NCBI RefSeq assembly: GCF_036784765.1
Contig: NZ_CP136651.1
Location: 1,054,001-1,118,000, forward strand
Direction: 5' to 3'
Length of the DNA: 64,000 nt
Origin: Novosphingobium sp. ZN18A2
Lineage (GTDB): Bacteria; Pseudomonadota; Alphaproteobacteria; Sphingomonadales; Sphingomonadaceae
Positions within the stretch are counted from its first letter, which is position 1. Every line of letters begins with the position of its first letter. Shown one piece after another: positions 56,755 through 64,000 of the stretch. A program made the position numbers and the translations under genes. The notes under the pieces are model-generated. The model was not told the DNA's origin and ran no database searches. It saw nothing but the letters and a program-made list of their open reading frames with translations.

Positions 56755-56936
56755 CAGTCTTCCCTTTCGCGCCGCGCGCCGTCGATGCGGGCCGCATCGC
56801 GCGCCTGGTCAAGGCGGGTTGCCGTGCGCTCCGCCTTGCCGGCGCCGTGCTTCGCGCGGTTCTCTTCTGCCCTTGCCTGTGCCTCGTTCCGGCGCTTTGT
56901 CTTGCGCGCCATGCGCAGGTTGACGATCTCTGCCAT
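56754..56936 (-). CDS. DUF4169 family small basic protein
   Basis: 60 residues: MAEIVNLRMARKTKRRNEAQ followed by a charged helix rich in Ala, Arg, Glu and Lys (ARAEENRAKHGAGKAERTAT). The MAEIVNLRxARKxxxR start is the mark of DUF4169, a small alphaproteobacterial family. It is probably nucleic-acid or ribosome associated, but that is inference. It sits one base after the greB stop, and shares TGATG with the next gene. Confidence 0.78.
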   Translation of the reverse strand: MAEIVNLRMARKTKRRNEAQARAEENRAKHGAGKAERTATRLDQARDAARIDGARRERED

Positions 56937-56937
56937 G

Positions 56938-57426
56938 TCAGGCGCCTGCCGGATAGGTGATCGCCATGATCTCCCATTCCTTTTCGCCGCCAGGCAGGCG
57001 CACCGTGCGCAGATCCCCCACGCGCGCGCCGCGCAGCGCACGGGCGATGGGGGCGCTCCAGCCGATGCGGTTCGCGCTCGCGTCCTGCTCGTCGTCGCCC
57101 ACAAGGGTAAGCGTGCGGCGGTTGTCGTCCTCGTCCGCAATTTCCACCGTCGCGCCGAACAGCACCCGCGCGCGGTCTTCCTGCCGCGCGGGGTCTATCA
57201 CCCGCGCCGCCTTCATCCGGCGGGCGAGGTGCGAAAGCTCGCGGTCGATTTCGCGCATCCGCTTGCGGCCATAGATATAGTCGCCGTTTTCGCTGCGGTC
57301 GCCGTTGCCCGCCGCCCAGCTTACGACCTCGACGATCGCGGGGCGTTCGGTGCCCAGCAGATGGTCGTATCGCGCGCGCAGCGCCGCCAGCCCGGCGGGC
57401 GTGATCGGGTTGCCGTCCGGCTTCAT
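56938..57426 (-). CDS. greB: Transcription elongation factor GreB
   Basis: 162 residues: an N-terminal coiled-coil hairpin (NPITPAGLAALRARYDHLLG, GDRSENGDYIYGRKRMREID) with the catalytic acidic tip, and a C-terminal FKBP-like domain (TLTLVGDDEQDASANRIGWS, GARVGDLRTVRLPGGEKEWE). Basic hairpin residues and the GDRSENGDY acidic tip favour GreB over GreA. Gre factors stimulate RNA cleavage in backtracked RNA polymerase. It begins a short operon with DUF4169 and the small protein. Confidence 0.9.
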   Translation of the reverse strand: MKPDGNPITPAGLAALRARYDHLLGTERPAIVEVVSWAAGNGDRSENGDYIYGRKRMREIDRELSHLARRMKAARVIDPARQEDRARVLFGATVEIADEDDNRRTLTLVGDDEQDASANRIGWSAPIARALRGARVGDLRTVRLPGGEKEWEIMAITYPAGA

Positions 57427-57436
57427 TGCAGGTGCC

Positions 57437-59443
57437 TCAGCCCGGAGTATTCTTGCCGAGATAGTGGCTGAGCGGATTGGACCCGGAATAGCCCGCCTTG
57501 TCGGGATTCATCGAATCATAGACCACCGCGTTTTCCAGCACGTGCTGGACATAGCCGCGCGTCTCGGTCAGCGGTATTTCCTCGATCCACTTTACCCAGT
57601 CGACAGCGCCCGTGCGCGGATCGCCGTTGCGGCGCAGCCACTTGTTCACGTTGCCCGGACCCGCGTTATAGGCGGCAACGGCCAGCGGATAAGACCCGCC
57701 GAAATAGTCCATCATCCGCCCGAAATAGGTCGCGCCCAGCTGCAGGTTATAGCTTGCATCGTCCATCAGCGCGGTGCGGTCATAGGACAGGCCCATCTTG
57801 CCCGCCTGTTCGCGCGCTGTGCCCGGCATCAACTGCATCAGCCCGCGTGCCCCGGCGTGGCTGACCGCGTTTTGCGCGAACTGGCTTTCCTGACGGGTGA
57901 TCGCGTGGATCATCGTCCAGCTCTGGTCATAGCCATAGGGCACCGGAATGCGCGGGAAGGATATGTGCTGGAAATCCAGATATCCCTTTTCCGCTGCTGA
58001 CCGGCCCAGGATCACTCCCAGGTCGCGCCGGCCAAGGTCGCGCGCCAGGTCGGCGACCAGCACGTGCTGCGCCTCTGTCTGCTGGTCGTCAGAAATCTTG
58101 CGGAAAAAGCGCACCGCCGTTCGCCAGTCGCTTTCGCGCGCCACTTCGCGCACCGCCCTGGTGATCGGTTCCGCCATGAAGGCGGCACGCTGCTGCGCGG
58201 TGGGCTGGATCTGCGAATCCTCGGCGAACTTCGGCATCGGCTTGCCCAGCCGCTCAAGCGAGAGCTGGCCATAGTACTGGTCCGCATATTGCGCGGCCAT
58301 CTCGAAATATTTCTGCGCGCCGGTCCGGTCGCCCGCCTTGGCGGCGGCGCGGCCTGCCCAGTAAAAACCCTTGGAGCGTGTGCCCGGCGTGCGCGCGGCG
58401 GCGCCATAGCGATAGAACAGCGGCGCGGCTTCGCGCGGTGCGCCAAGATCCCAGAGCGCCTGTGTGCCCCCCAGCCACATCAGCGAAGTATAATCGTCGC
58501 GCAGGCCATAGCTGCGCTTCGAAATGTCCTCGCCCGCATCGAAGGCATCGTCGATCCCTTCGGAAATGCGCACGGCAAGGCTGGGCGAGCCGTCATCCGC
58601 CGCGCCGCGTGCGTTGACCAGAAGTTCTTCCACCCACTCTGCATCGTCCTGCGGCTTGCTTGCCAGCAGCGGGCGGTTGGCAAGCAGGCCGCGCGCGGCC
58701 TGTCCCTGGCCGGTCTTTCGAAGCTGGCGCGCGCGAAGGTAGAGGAACCCCGGATCGGAATTGAGTGCCTGCGGCGTTGCCGGCACACCGGTTGCATAGG
58801 GATCGCTTCCGGCCAGCGCTGCGAGGCTTGCCGCATCGATCCCGCGCCGCGCGGGAGAGACGAGCGCAAGCTGCCGCTCGGCCCCGGCCTGGTCCCCCTG
58901 CCACAGCAGCGCTTCCATCCGCGCGTCCTGGTCTGCCTGGGTGAAGGTCGATCCCCAGGACGTTACCAGCGCGGCTTCGGCCTGTGCGCTCATCGATCCG
59001 CCGCGCCACGCCTCGCGCGCGACCTTGGCCGCATCGGGACGGCCCATCGCCTGAAGCGCCAGCGCGTATTGCGCGCGGGCGGCATTGGTCAGCGGCGGCA
59101 GCTTGTCGAAAAACGCGACAAGCTGGCCGGGCGCGACATAGGTATCGGCAAGCGTCGCTTCGGCATAGCGGCGCAGCTTCGTCTCCTCGGGGAAACCGGG
59201 ATAGGCAAGCACGAAGCCGGCATAGTCGCTGAACGAGAAGCGACTGGAACTGGTAAGCAGTTTCCAGCGCTGCACCGCCTGGGCCATCGGCCCTGCCTGC
59301 GTTGCGACCAGCTGCGCGCGGGCCTTGTCCCACTCGCTGGCTTCGTTGGCATGGCAGGCAACAGACAGCGCCAATCCCGGCACCACAATGGCGGCCAATC
59401 CAAGTTTCCTGAGCACGGCTTTTGCGTCCATGCTGGACATCAT
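57437..59443 (-). CDS. slt: Soluble lytic murein transglycosylase
   Basis: 668 residues: signal or lipoprotein-like N-terminus (AAIVVPGLALSVAC), a long superhelical region of TPR-like helices (about 40-480) and a C-terminal SLT domain with the catalytic glutamate in ITRQESQFAQNAVSHAGA, RGLMQLMPGTAREQ and the NAGPGNVNKWL motif. It cleaves peptidoglycan to 1,6-anhydro products. ATG 59443 is chosen for the AAGGAG nine bases upstream. It diverges from dapA. Confidence 0.92.
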   Translation of the reverse strand: MMSSMDAKAVLRKLGLAAIVVPGLALSVACHANEASEWDKARAQLVATQAGPMAQAVQRWKLLTSSSRFSFSDYAGFVLAYPGFPEETKLRRYAEATLADTYVAPGQLVAFFDKLPPLTNAARAQYALALQAMGRPDAAKVAREAWRGGSMSAQAEAALVTSWGSTFTQADQDARMEALLWQGDQAGAERQLALVSPARRGIDAASLAALAGSDPYATGVPATPQALNSDPGFLYLRARQLRKTGQGQAARGLLANRPLLASKPQDDAEWVEELLVNARGAADDGSPSLAVRISEGIDDAFDAGEDISKRSYGLRDDYTSLMWLGGTQALWDLGAPREAAPLFYRYGAAARTPGTRSKGFYWAGRAAAKAGDRTGAQKYFEMAAQYADQYYGQLSLERLGKPMPKFAEDSQIQPTAQQRAAFMAEPITRAVREVARESDWRTAVRFFRKISDDQQTEAQHVLVADLARDLGRRDLGVILGRSAAEKGYLDFQHISFPRIPVPYGYDQSWTMIHAITRQESQFAQNAVSHAGARGLMQLMPGTAREQAGKMGLSYDRTALMDDASYNLQLGATYFGRMMDYFGGSYPLAVAAYNAGPGNVNKWLRRNGDPRTGAVDWVKWIEEIPLTETRGYVQHVLENAVVYDSMNPDKAGYSGSNPLSHYLGKNTPG

Positions 59444-59547
59444 GCGTTGCGGCTCCTTATCAGGCGCTGAATATATGACCCCCCGCAGGCCTGGCGCCGA
59501 TTTTCGACGCTTGTTCCTTGTGTGGCGCATTTTGAGGGAATTTGTCC

Positions 59548-60429
59548 ATGTTTTCCGGCTCGATTCCGGCTCTGGTGACTCCTTTTCGCGATGGGGCGTT
59601 CGACGAACCCGCGTTCCGGCGACTCGTCGACTGGCAGATAGAGAACGGATCGTCCGCGCTTGTCCCCTGCGGGACCACCGGCGAAGCCTCTACCCTGTCG
59701 AACGCCGAGCACCACCGCGTGATCGAAGTCTGCGTTGAACAGGCGGCCGGCCGCGTTCCGGTGATCGCCGGGTGCGGCAGCAACGATACGATGAACGCGT
59801 CGCTGCACATGACCTTTTCGAAGAAGAGCGGCGCTTCGGCGGCGCTGCTGGTCGTGCCCTATTACAACCGGCCCAGCCAGGCGGGGATCATCGCCCATTT
59901 CAGCTATCTGGCCGAACACCACGACCTGCCGATCGTACTGTACAACGTGCCCGGTCGCACGGTGACCGACATGAAGCCCGAAACGGTATGCGAACTGGCG
60001 AATCGCTATCCCGACAAGATCGTGGCGATCAAGGACGCGGGCGGAATCCTTTCGCGCGTAACCGATCACCGCATGGGCATCGGCAAGGATTTCTGCCAGC
60101 TTTGCGGCGATGACGTGCTGTGGCTGCCGCACAACGCGGCGGGCGGCGTCGGGTGCATTTCGGTGACGGCCAATGTCGCGCCGAAGCTGTGCAGCGAGTT
60201 CCAGACCGCGATCGCCGCGAACGACCTTGCCAAGGCGCGTGAGCTGAACGACCGGCTTTACCCGCTGCATTACGCGATGTTCGAGGATGCATCGCCCGGC
60301 CCGGTGAAATACGCGCTGTCGCGCCTGTTCCCCGATATCAGCCCGGACCTGCGCCTGCCGCTGGTGGAAATCAGCGACGCGGCGAAGGCGGCGGTGGACG
60401 CGGCGCTGGAACACGCGGGGCTGGTGTAG
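59548..60429 (+). CDS. dapA: 4-hydroxy-tetrahydrodipicolinate synthase
   Basis: 293 residues of the TIM-barrel dihydrodipicolinate synthase family. Schiff-base lysine K162 in [13 protein letters not shown], catalytic tyrosine Y132 in [10 protein letters not shown] and GTTGE at 42-46 are present. It makes the lysine and peptidoglycan precursor dihydrodipicolinate. ATG 59548 has GAGGGA eight bases upstream; TTG 59542 is too close. It is followed by smpB on the same strand. Confidence 0.96.
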   Translation: MFSGSIPALVTPFRDGAFDEPAFRRLVDWQIENGSSALVPCGTTGEASTLSNAEHHRVIEVCVEQAAGRVPVIAGCGSNDTMNASLHMTFSKKSGASAALLVVPYYNRPSQAGIIAHFSYLAEHHDLPIVLYNVPGRTVTDMKPETVCELANRYPDKIVAIKDAGGILSRVTDHRMGIGKDFCQLCGDDVLWLPHNAAGGVGCISVTANVAPKLCSEFQTAIAANDLAKARELNDRLYPLHYAMFEDASPGPVKYALSRLFPDISPDLRLPLVEISDAAKAAVDAALEHAGLV

Positions 60430-60488
60430 GGTGCGCGCGGCGCGGGGGGCTTCCCCTTGCGCCCCGCAATGCCTACATCGCGCGCCAT

Positions 60489-60971
60489 ATGGCCCGTCCC
60501 ACTCCACAAACGTTCGACAAGAGAAAGGTCGTCGCGGAAAACCGCCGCGCGCGATTCGACTATCATATAGAAGACAAGCTCGAGGCCGGGATCGTGCTGA
60601 CCGGCACCGAAGTGAAGTCCTTGCGCTTCGGTGAAGGGTCGATCGCCGAAAGCTATGCCGAAGTGAAGGATGGCCAGGTCTGGCTGATCAATTCGAACGT
60701 GCCCGAATTCAGCCACGGCAACCGCTTCAACCACGAACCCAAGCGCCCCCGCAAGCTGTTGCTGCACGAACGCGAAATCGACCGGCTGACCGGCGCGGTG
60801 GAGCGCAAGGGGATGACGCTGGTTCCGCTGTCGATCTATTTCAATTCGCGCGGGCGGGCGAAGGTCGAACTCGCGCTCGCCAAGGGCAAGAACGTGGCCG
60901 ACAAGCGGCAGACGATCAAGGAGCGCGACTGGGCGCGGGACAAGGCGCGCCTGATGCGCGATCACGGCTGA
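60489..60971 (+). CDS. smpB: SsrA-binding protein SmpB
   Basis: 160 residues with the SmpB core: [40 protein letters not shown], and a basic helical tail ([20 protein letters not shown]) that inserts into the ribosome. SmpB binds tmRNA for rescue of stalled ribosomes. The start ATG 60489 is the family start, and the length is normal. The gene order dapA-smpB-DUF2062-cckA is typical for sphingomonads (established from memory, not searched). Confidence 0.95.
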   Translation: MARPTPQTFDKRKVVAENRRARFDYHIEDKLEAGIVLTGTEVKSLRFGEGSIAESYAEVKDGQVWLINSNVPEFSHGNRFNHEPKRPRKLLLHEREIDRLTGAVERKGMTLVPLSIYFNSRGRAKVELALAKGKNVADKRQTIKERDWARDKARLMRDHG

Positions 60972-61076
60972 TTGCAGCCGTTTCCGCGCTTTCCTTCATC
61001 AAAGCGAAAGCCCTCCTGTGTCATGGTGTCCGCCACTTGAACGGGACCGGTTGGACGCCCATTTCTTGACGGGATC

Positions 61077-61643
61077 ATGAACAGGAAGATCACACGTTGG
61101 GCCGCGCGCAACATGCCGACGCGGGAAGGGCTTGCCGCCAACAGGTTCATGCGCCCGTTCGCCCATCGCGTGTTGCGTTCCGACCTGTGGCGTTTCACCC
61201 GGCGTTCGGTGCCGCGCGGTGTCGCGCTGGGGATGCTGGTGGGCATCATCGTGCCGTTCGCGCAGATATTCTTTGCCGCGCTGTTCAGCTTCACCATCCG
61301 TGCCAACGTGCCGGTGGCGGCGGCGACAACGTTCGTCACCAATCCCTTCACCACGCCGCTGATCTGGATTGCCGCCTACCAGGTGGGCAGCGTGATGCTG
61401 CGCGTGGATGCGGCCACGGTGGTGGCTCCCGTCAGCACCGCGATGGCGCAGACCGAGTTCGACAAGGCGCTGCAATGGCTTACCGGCGCAACGCTGGTGA
61501 CCGCCTTCGGCCTGGTGGTGATCGCGGTCGTCGCCTCCGCCGTCAGCTATCTGGTCACCGGCTGGGTCTGGCGCTGGCGCGTTGCGCGCAAGCGGAAAAC
61601 GCGTCTCGACAGCGCGCGGGCAAGGGGCCATGTGACGGCCTGA
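61077..61643 (+). CDS. DUF2062 membrane protein, first copy
   Basis: 188 residues with the DUF2062 region: RFTRRSVPRGVALGMLVGII, FAQIFFAALFSFTIRANVPV and VTNPFTTPLIWIAAYQVGSV, spanning three or four membrane helices, and a basic C-terminal tail (RWRVARKRKTRLDSARARG). The family is of unknown function. The start ATG 61077 has a weak ribosome-binding site. It ends one base before the second copy begins. Confidence 0.85.
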   Translation: MNRKITRWAARNMPTREGLAANRFMRPFAHRVLRSDLWRFTRRSVPRGVALGMLVGIIVPFAQIFFAALFSFTIRANVPVAAATTFVTNPFTTPLIWIAAYQVGSVMLRVDAATVVAPVSTAMAQTEFDKALQWLTGATLVTAFGLVVIAVVASAVSYLVTGWVWRWRVARKRKTRLDSARARGHVTA

Positions 61644-62249
61644 ATGGCTGACACGAAACGCAACGAACAACCTGAGGCAAGGCGGGGCTGGTTCCACCGG
61701 CTTGTCCCCACGCGCGACCAGCTGGCGAACAACCGCTGGCTGAAGCCGTTCTCGCACAACATCCTGCGACCCGAACTGTGGCGCTTCACGCGCCGATCGG
61801 TTCCGCGCGGCGTCGCGCTGGGGTTGTTCATCGGCACTATCATCCCGATGGCGCACTTCCTTGTCGCGGCCGCGCTGGCGGTGTTCGTGCGCGCGAACGT
61901 TCCGGTCGCGCTTGCCGCCACATTCATCGGCAATCCGTTCACGGTCGCGGGAATCTGGTGGCTTGGCTATCGTATCGGAGAGGCCTTGCTCCATGCCGAT
62001 GCGATGACGCAGGTTGCGCCCATGGCGACGGCGATACAGCAGACCCAGGCCGACCAGTTGCTTACCCGGCTGACTGGCGCGGGAGAGGATACCGCGATCG
62101 GCCTGCTGGTTATCGCCACCACGTGCGCGCTTGTCGGCTATGTCCTTTCGTCGTGGATCTGGCGCTGGCGGGTCGCGCGTCGCCGCCGCAGCCGGCTTGA
62201 CGCCGCGGCGGGCGGGCCGGACGGCACGGGCGGAGTGTGGGGCGCATGA
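61644..62249 (+). CDS. DUF2062 membrane protein, second copy
   Basis: 201 residues, a clear paralogue of the gene upstream: RFTRRSVPRGVALGLFIGTI, IPMAHFLVAAALAVFVRANV and IGNPFTVAGIWWLGYRIGEA, ending in WIWRWRVARRRRSRLDAAAG. The N-terminus has a longer basic leader (ADTKRNEQPEARRGWFHRL). It begins directly after the first copy's stop, and its own stop overlaps the cckA start (ATGA). The role of the pair is unknown; it may be a partner of CckA signalling or of envelope function. Confidence 0.85.
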   Translation: MADTKRNEQPEARRGWFHRLVPTRDQLANNRWLKPFSHNILRPELWRFTRRSVPRGVALGLFIGTIIPMAHFLVAAALAVFVRANVPVALAATFIGNPFTVAGIWWLGYRIGEALLHADAMTQVAPMATAIQQTQADQLLTRLTGAGEDTAIGLLVIATTCALVGYVLSSWIWRWRVARRRRSRLDAAAGGPDGTGGVWGA

Positions 62250-64000
62250 GCGGAGACGCGGATCGCCTGGCGGAAGGTGTGGCGCCCGCCCGCGACGTTG
62301 CGCTTGCGGGACTGGCGATGTTGGCCAGCGCCGTTTTGCTGTGGCTGGTTTCCGGGCAATTGCTGCTGGGCGCGGCGTTCCTTGCCGCCGTCGTTTCCCT
62401 GGGCGCTATCGTGCTTGTCCTTGCGCGCAGGCCCAGTGCCGAGCCCGCGCCCGATTTCGCGTCGCCCGACTGGTCCGTTACGCACGCCGCGATAGAGCGC
62501 GACGACATGGCCGTGGCCATCACGGACCGCGCCGGTCGCCTTGTCTGCGCCAATCGCCGCTTTACCGACTGGTTCGGTGCCGCTGCCGCGCCGCCGCGCC
62601 TTCCGTTCGAACCGTCCTCCGCAGCAGCGCTGGAGGAAACGACGCGCAGCGCCTGGCGCGACGGGAGGGCCGAAACCGAAGCGCTCGAATCCGAAAGCGG
62701 CAGCTGGACCGGCGTCGTCGAACGCGCGGGGCGCGGCGGGGATCATCTCGTCTGGCGTTTCACGCCGCTCGTCACCGGCGATATCGTCGGGGACATGATC
62801 GGCCATATCGGCGGCAAATTGGGCCGGGCGCTGGCGCGCGAAGGCGCGCAGGCCGCGGTCGTCGCGCCCGACGGAACGGTGCTCGCCGCCAATCCCGCGT
62901 TTGCCCTGCGCGCGACGGGAGAGGACAGCGCGGATATTGCCGGAAGCGATTTCGTCTCGTTCCTCCGCTCCGACGATCAGGAGCGGATTTTCTATGCGCG
63001 CGAAGGGACCAAGGGCGTTCCGGTCCGCATATTGCACTTTCCCGTTGCGGACCCGGACGGTCCGGACGATCCCGATCCTGCCCGGACGCCGTCGCTGTTC
63101 ATGCTGATCGACAACCAGGGCGGCATGGGGGATGCACGCACAGGGCTGCCGCAGATAGAGGCGCTGCTCTCGCGTCTGCCGCTGGGTCTGGCGATGACGG
63201 ACAGGGACGGTCGCTTCTTGTTCGCCAACAGCGCTTTCCTGCGCGCCGCGGGATGCGAGGAAGGTGCGATCCCGCCCTATCCTTCTGATCTTGTGATCCG
63301 AGAAGACAAGTCTGCCCTGTCCGATGCGGTGCGTCGCCACGCCCAGGGCGGCGCGAATGCGGCGGGCGACGTGGCCGTGCGGCTGCGCGTTTCGCCGGAA
63401 GAGCCGGTGTCCCTCAGCCTAGCGGGCGTGCGCGGGCTGGGCGAGGGCTCGGTGCTGCTTTCCCTGAAGGATTCGAGCGAGGAAACCCGCCTCAAGCGGG
63501 AAATTGCGCAGGCCACCAAGATGCAGGCGGTGGGCCAGCTGGCCGGCGGCGTGGCGCACGATTTCAACAACGTGCTGACCGCGATCATCGGATATTGCGA
63601 CCTGATGCTGATGCGCCATACGCCGGGCGACAGCGATTATGACGATATCCAGCAGGTAAAGGCCAATTCGAATCGCGCGGCTTCGCTGACGCGGCAATTG
63701 CTGGCCTTTTCTCGGCAACAGACGCTGCGGCCCGAAGTGCTGCAACTGCCGGACGTCGTTTCCGAGGTTTCGGCGCTGCTCAAGCGCTTGCTGGGTGAAA
63801 AGATTGAACTGGTGGTGCGGCACGACCGTGACCTGGGCCTTGTTCGCGCCGATCCGGTGCAGCTTGAACAGGTGCTGCTCAACCTTGCCGTGAACGCGCG
63901 CGATGCGATGGCCGGGAACCAGGGCGGCGTGCTCAAGCTCGCCACCCGCCGCGTGACCGCGCAGGACGTGCGCGCGATGAAGAGCGAGATCCTGCCGATC
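62246..64000 (+). CDS. cckA: Cell-cycle hybrid histidine kinase CckA, N-terminal part
   Basis: The frame is open to the right edge and encodes about 585 residues. There are two hydrophobic helices near the N-terminus (about 18-60), PAS-like sensory regions, and the dimerisation/phosphoacceptor domain with phosphorylated H438 in GGVAHDFNNVLTAIIGYCDL and the MQAVGQLAGGVAHDFNN context, which is diagnostic of CckA; QLLAFSRQQTLRP and NLAVNARDAM (N box) follow. CckA is a membrane kinase that phosphorylates CtrA through ChpT. The receiver domain would lie outside the window. ATG 62246 overlaps the previous stop. Confidence 0.93.
   Translation, partial: MSGDADRLAEGVAPARDVALAGLAMLASAVLLWLVSGQLLLGAAFLAAVVSLGAIVLVLARRPSAEPAPDFASPDWSVTHAAIERDDMAVAITDRAGRLVCANRRFTDWFGAAAAPPRLPFEPSSAAALEETTRSAWRDGRAETEALESESGSWTGVVERAGRGGDHLVWRFTPLVTGDIVGDMIGHIGGKLGRALAREGAQAAVVAPDGTVLAANPAFALRATGEDSADIAGSDFVSFLRSDDQERIFYAREGTKGVPVRILHFPVADPDGPDDPDPARTPSLFMLIDNQGGMGDARTGLPQIEALLSRLPLGLAMTDRDGRFLFANSAFLRAAGCEEGAIPPYPSDLVIREDKSALSDAVRRHAQGGANAAGDVAVRLRVSPEEPVSLSLAGVRGLGEGSVLLSLKDSSEETRLKREIAQATKMQAVGQLAGGVAHDFNNVLTAIIGYCDLMLMRHTPGDSDYDDIQQVKANSNRAASLTRQLLAFSRQQTLRPEVLQLPDVVSEVSALLKRLLGEKIELVVRHDRDLGLVRADPVQLEQVLLNLAVNARDAMAGNQGGVLKLATRRVTAQDVRAMKSEILPI

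Overview
This 64 kb window is chromosomal DNA from a high-GC alphaproteobacterium, almost certainly of the order Sphingomonadales (Novosphingobium/Erythrobacter-like). The evidence is a CrtZ-type carotenoid hydroxylase, an UrcA-family protein, a CckA-type hybrid kinase beside smpB and dapA, the mdh-sucD-sucA-sucB-lpd order, and short palindromic repeats of the type scattered through sphingomonad genomes. This assignment is an inference from gene content, not a search result. Gene density is high, operons often overlap by 1-4 bases, and I found no tRNA, rRNA, CRISPR array or complete insertion sequence.

Layout. 1-2.75 kb: end of pspA, then pspB, pspC and a run of small one-helix membrane proteins that share a PspB/PspC-like coiled-coil tail. 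2.8-7.6 kb: sufE, a DUF3422 membrane protein, a pair of palindromic elements, small conserved membrane proteins (SpoIIAA-like, DUF454, DUF202, DoxX-like) and crtZ. 7.8-16.6 kb: leuC and leuD with a DNA glycosylase between them, a quinone oxidoreductase, two lipoproteins, a TRIC-type channel, an amidase, a VOC protein and an UrcA protein. 16.6-24.9 kb (minus strand): TCA-cycle operon mdh-sucD-sucA-sucB-DUF1877-lpd, without sucC. 25-31.8 kb: a SleB-like cell-wall hydrolase and a vitamin B12 locus made of a cobalamin riboswitch followed by btuB-btuF-btuC-btuD. 31.9-36.2 kb: two exported zinc metallopeptidases (M13 and M3). 37.5-41.2 kb: rlpA divergent from uvrA.

41.2-43.4 kb is an AT-richer, probably acquired restriction-modification module: a PD-(D/E)xK-like nuclease and a cytosine-C5 methyltransferase on opposite strands with overlapping stop codons. 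It lies directly after a second, diverged copy of the uvrA 3' end. 43.6-47.2 kb: a helix-turn-helix-like gene carrying in-frame palindromic repeats, an unknown exported protein, a CHRD protein and about 0.95 kb without a convincing gene but with DnaA-box-like sites. 47.2-64 kb: argG, a MATE exporter, a GluR0-like ligand-gated potassium channel, cfa, a glycine-zipper protein, rlmN, an outer-membrane barrel, a histidine phosphatase, a greB cluster, a soluble lytic transglycosylase, dapA, smpB, two tandem DUF2062 proteins and the first part of cckA, which runs off the right edge.

The strongest candidates for something new are the tandem expansion of psp-linked mini-membrane proteins (1.07-2.56 kb), the restriction-modification insertion with the duplicated uvrA tail, the GluR0-like channel, and the leader hairpin that appears to mask the btuB ribosome-binding site.
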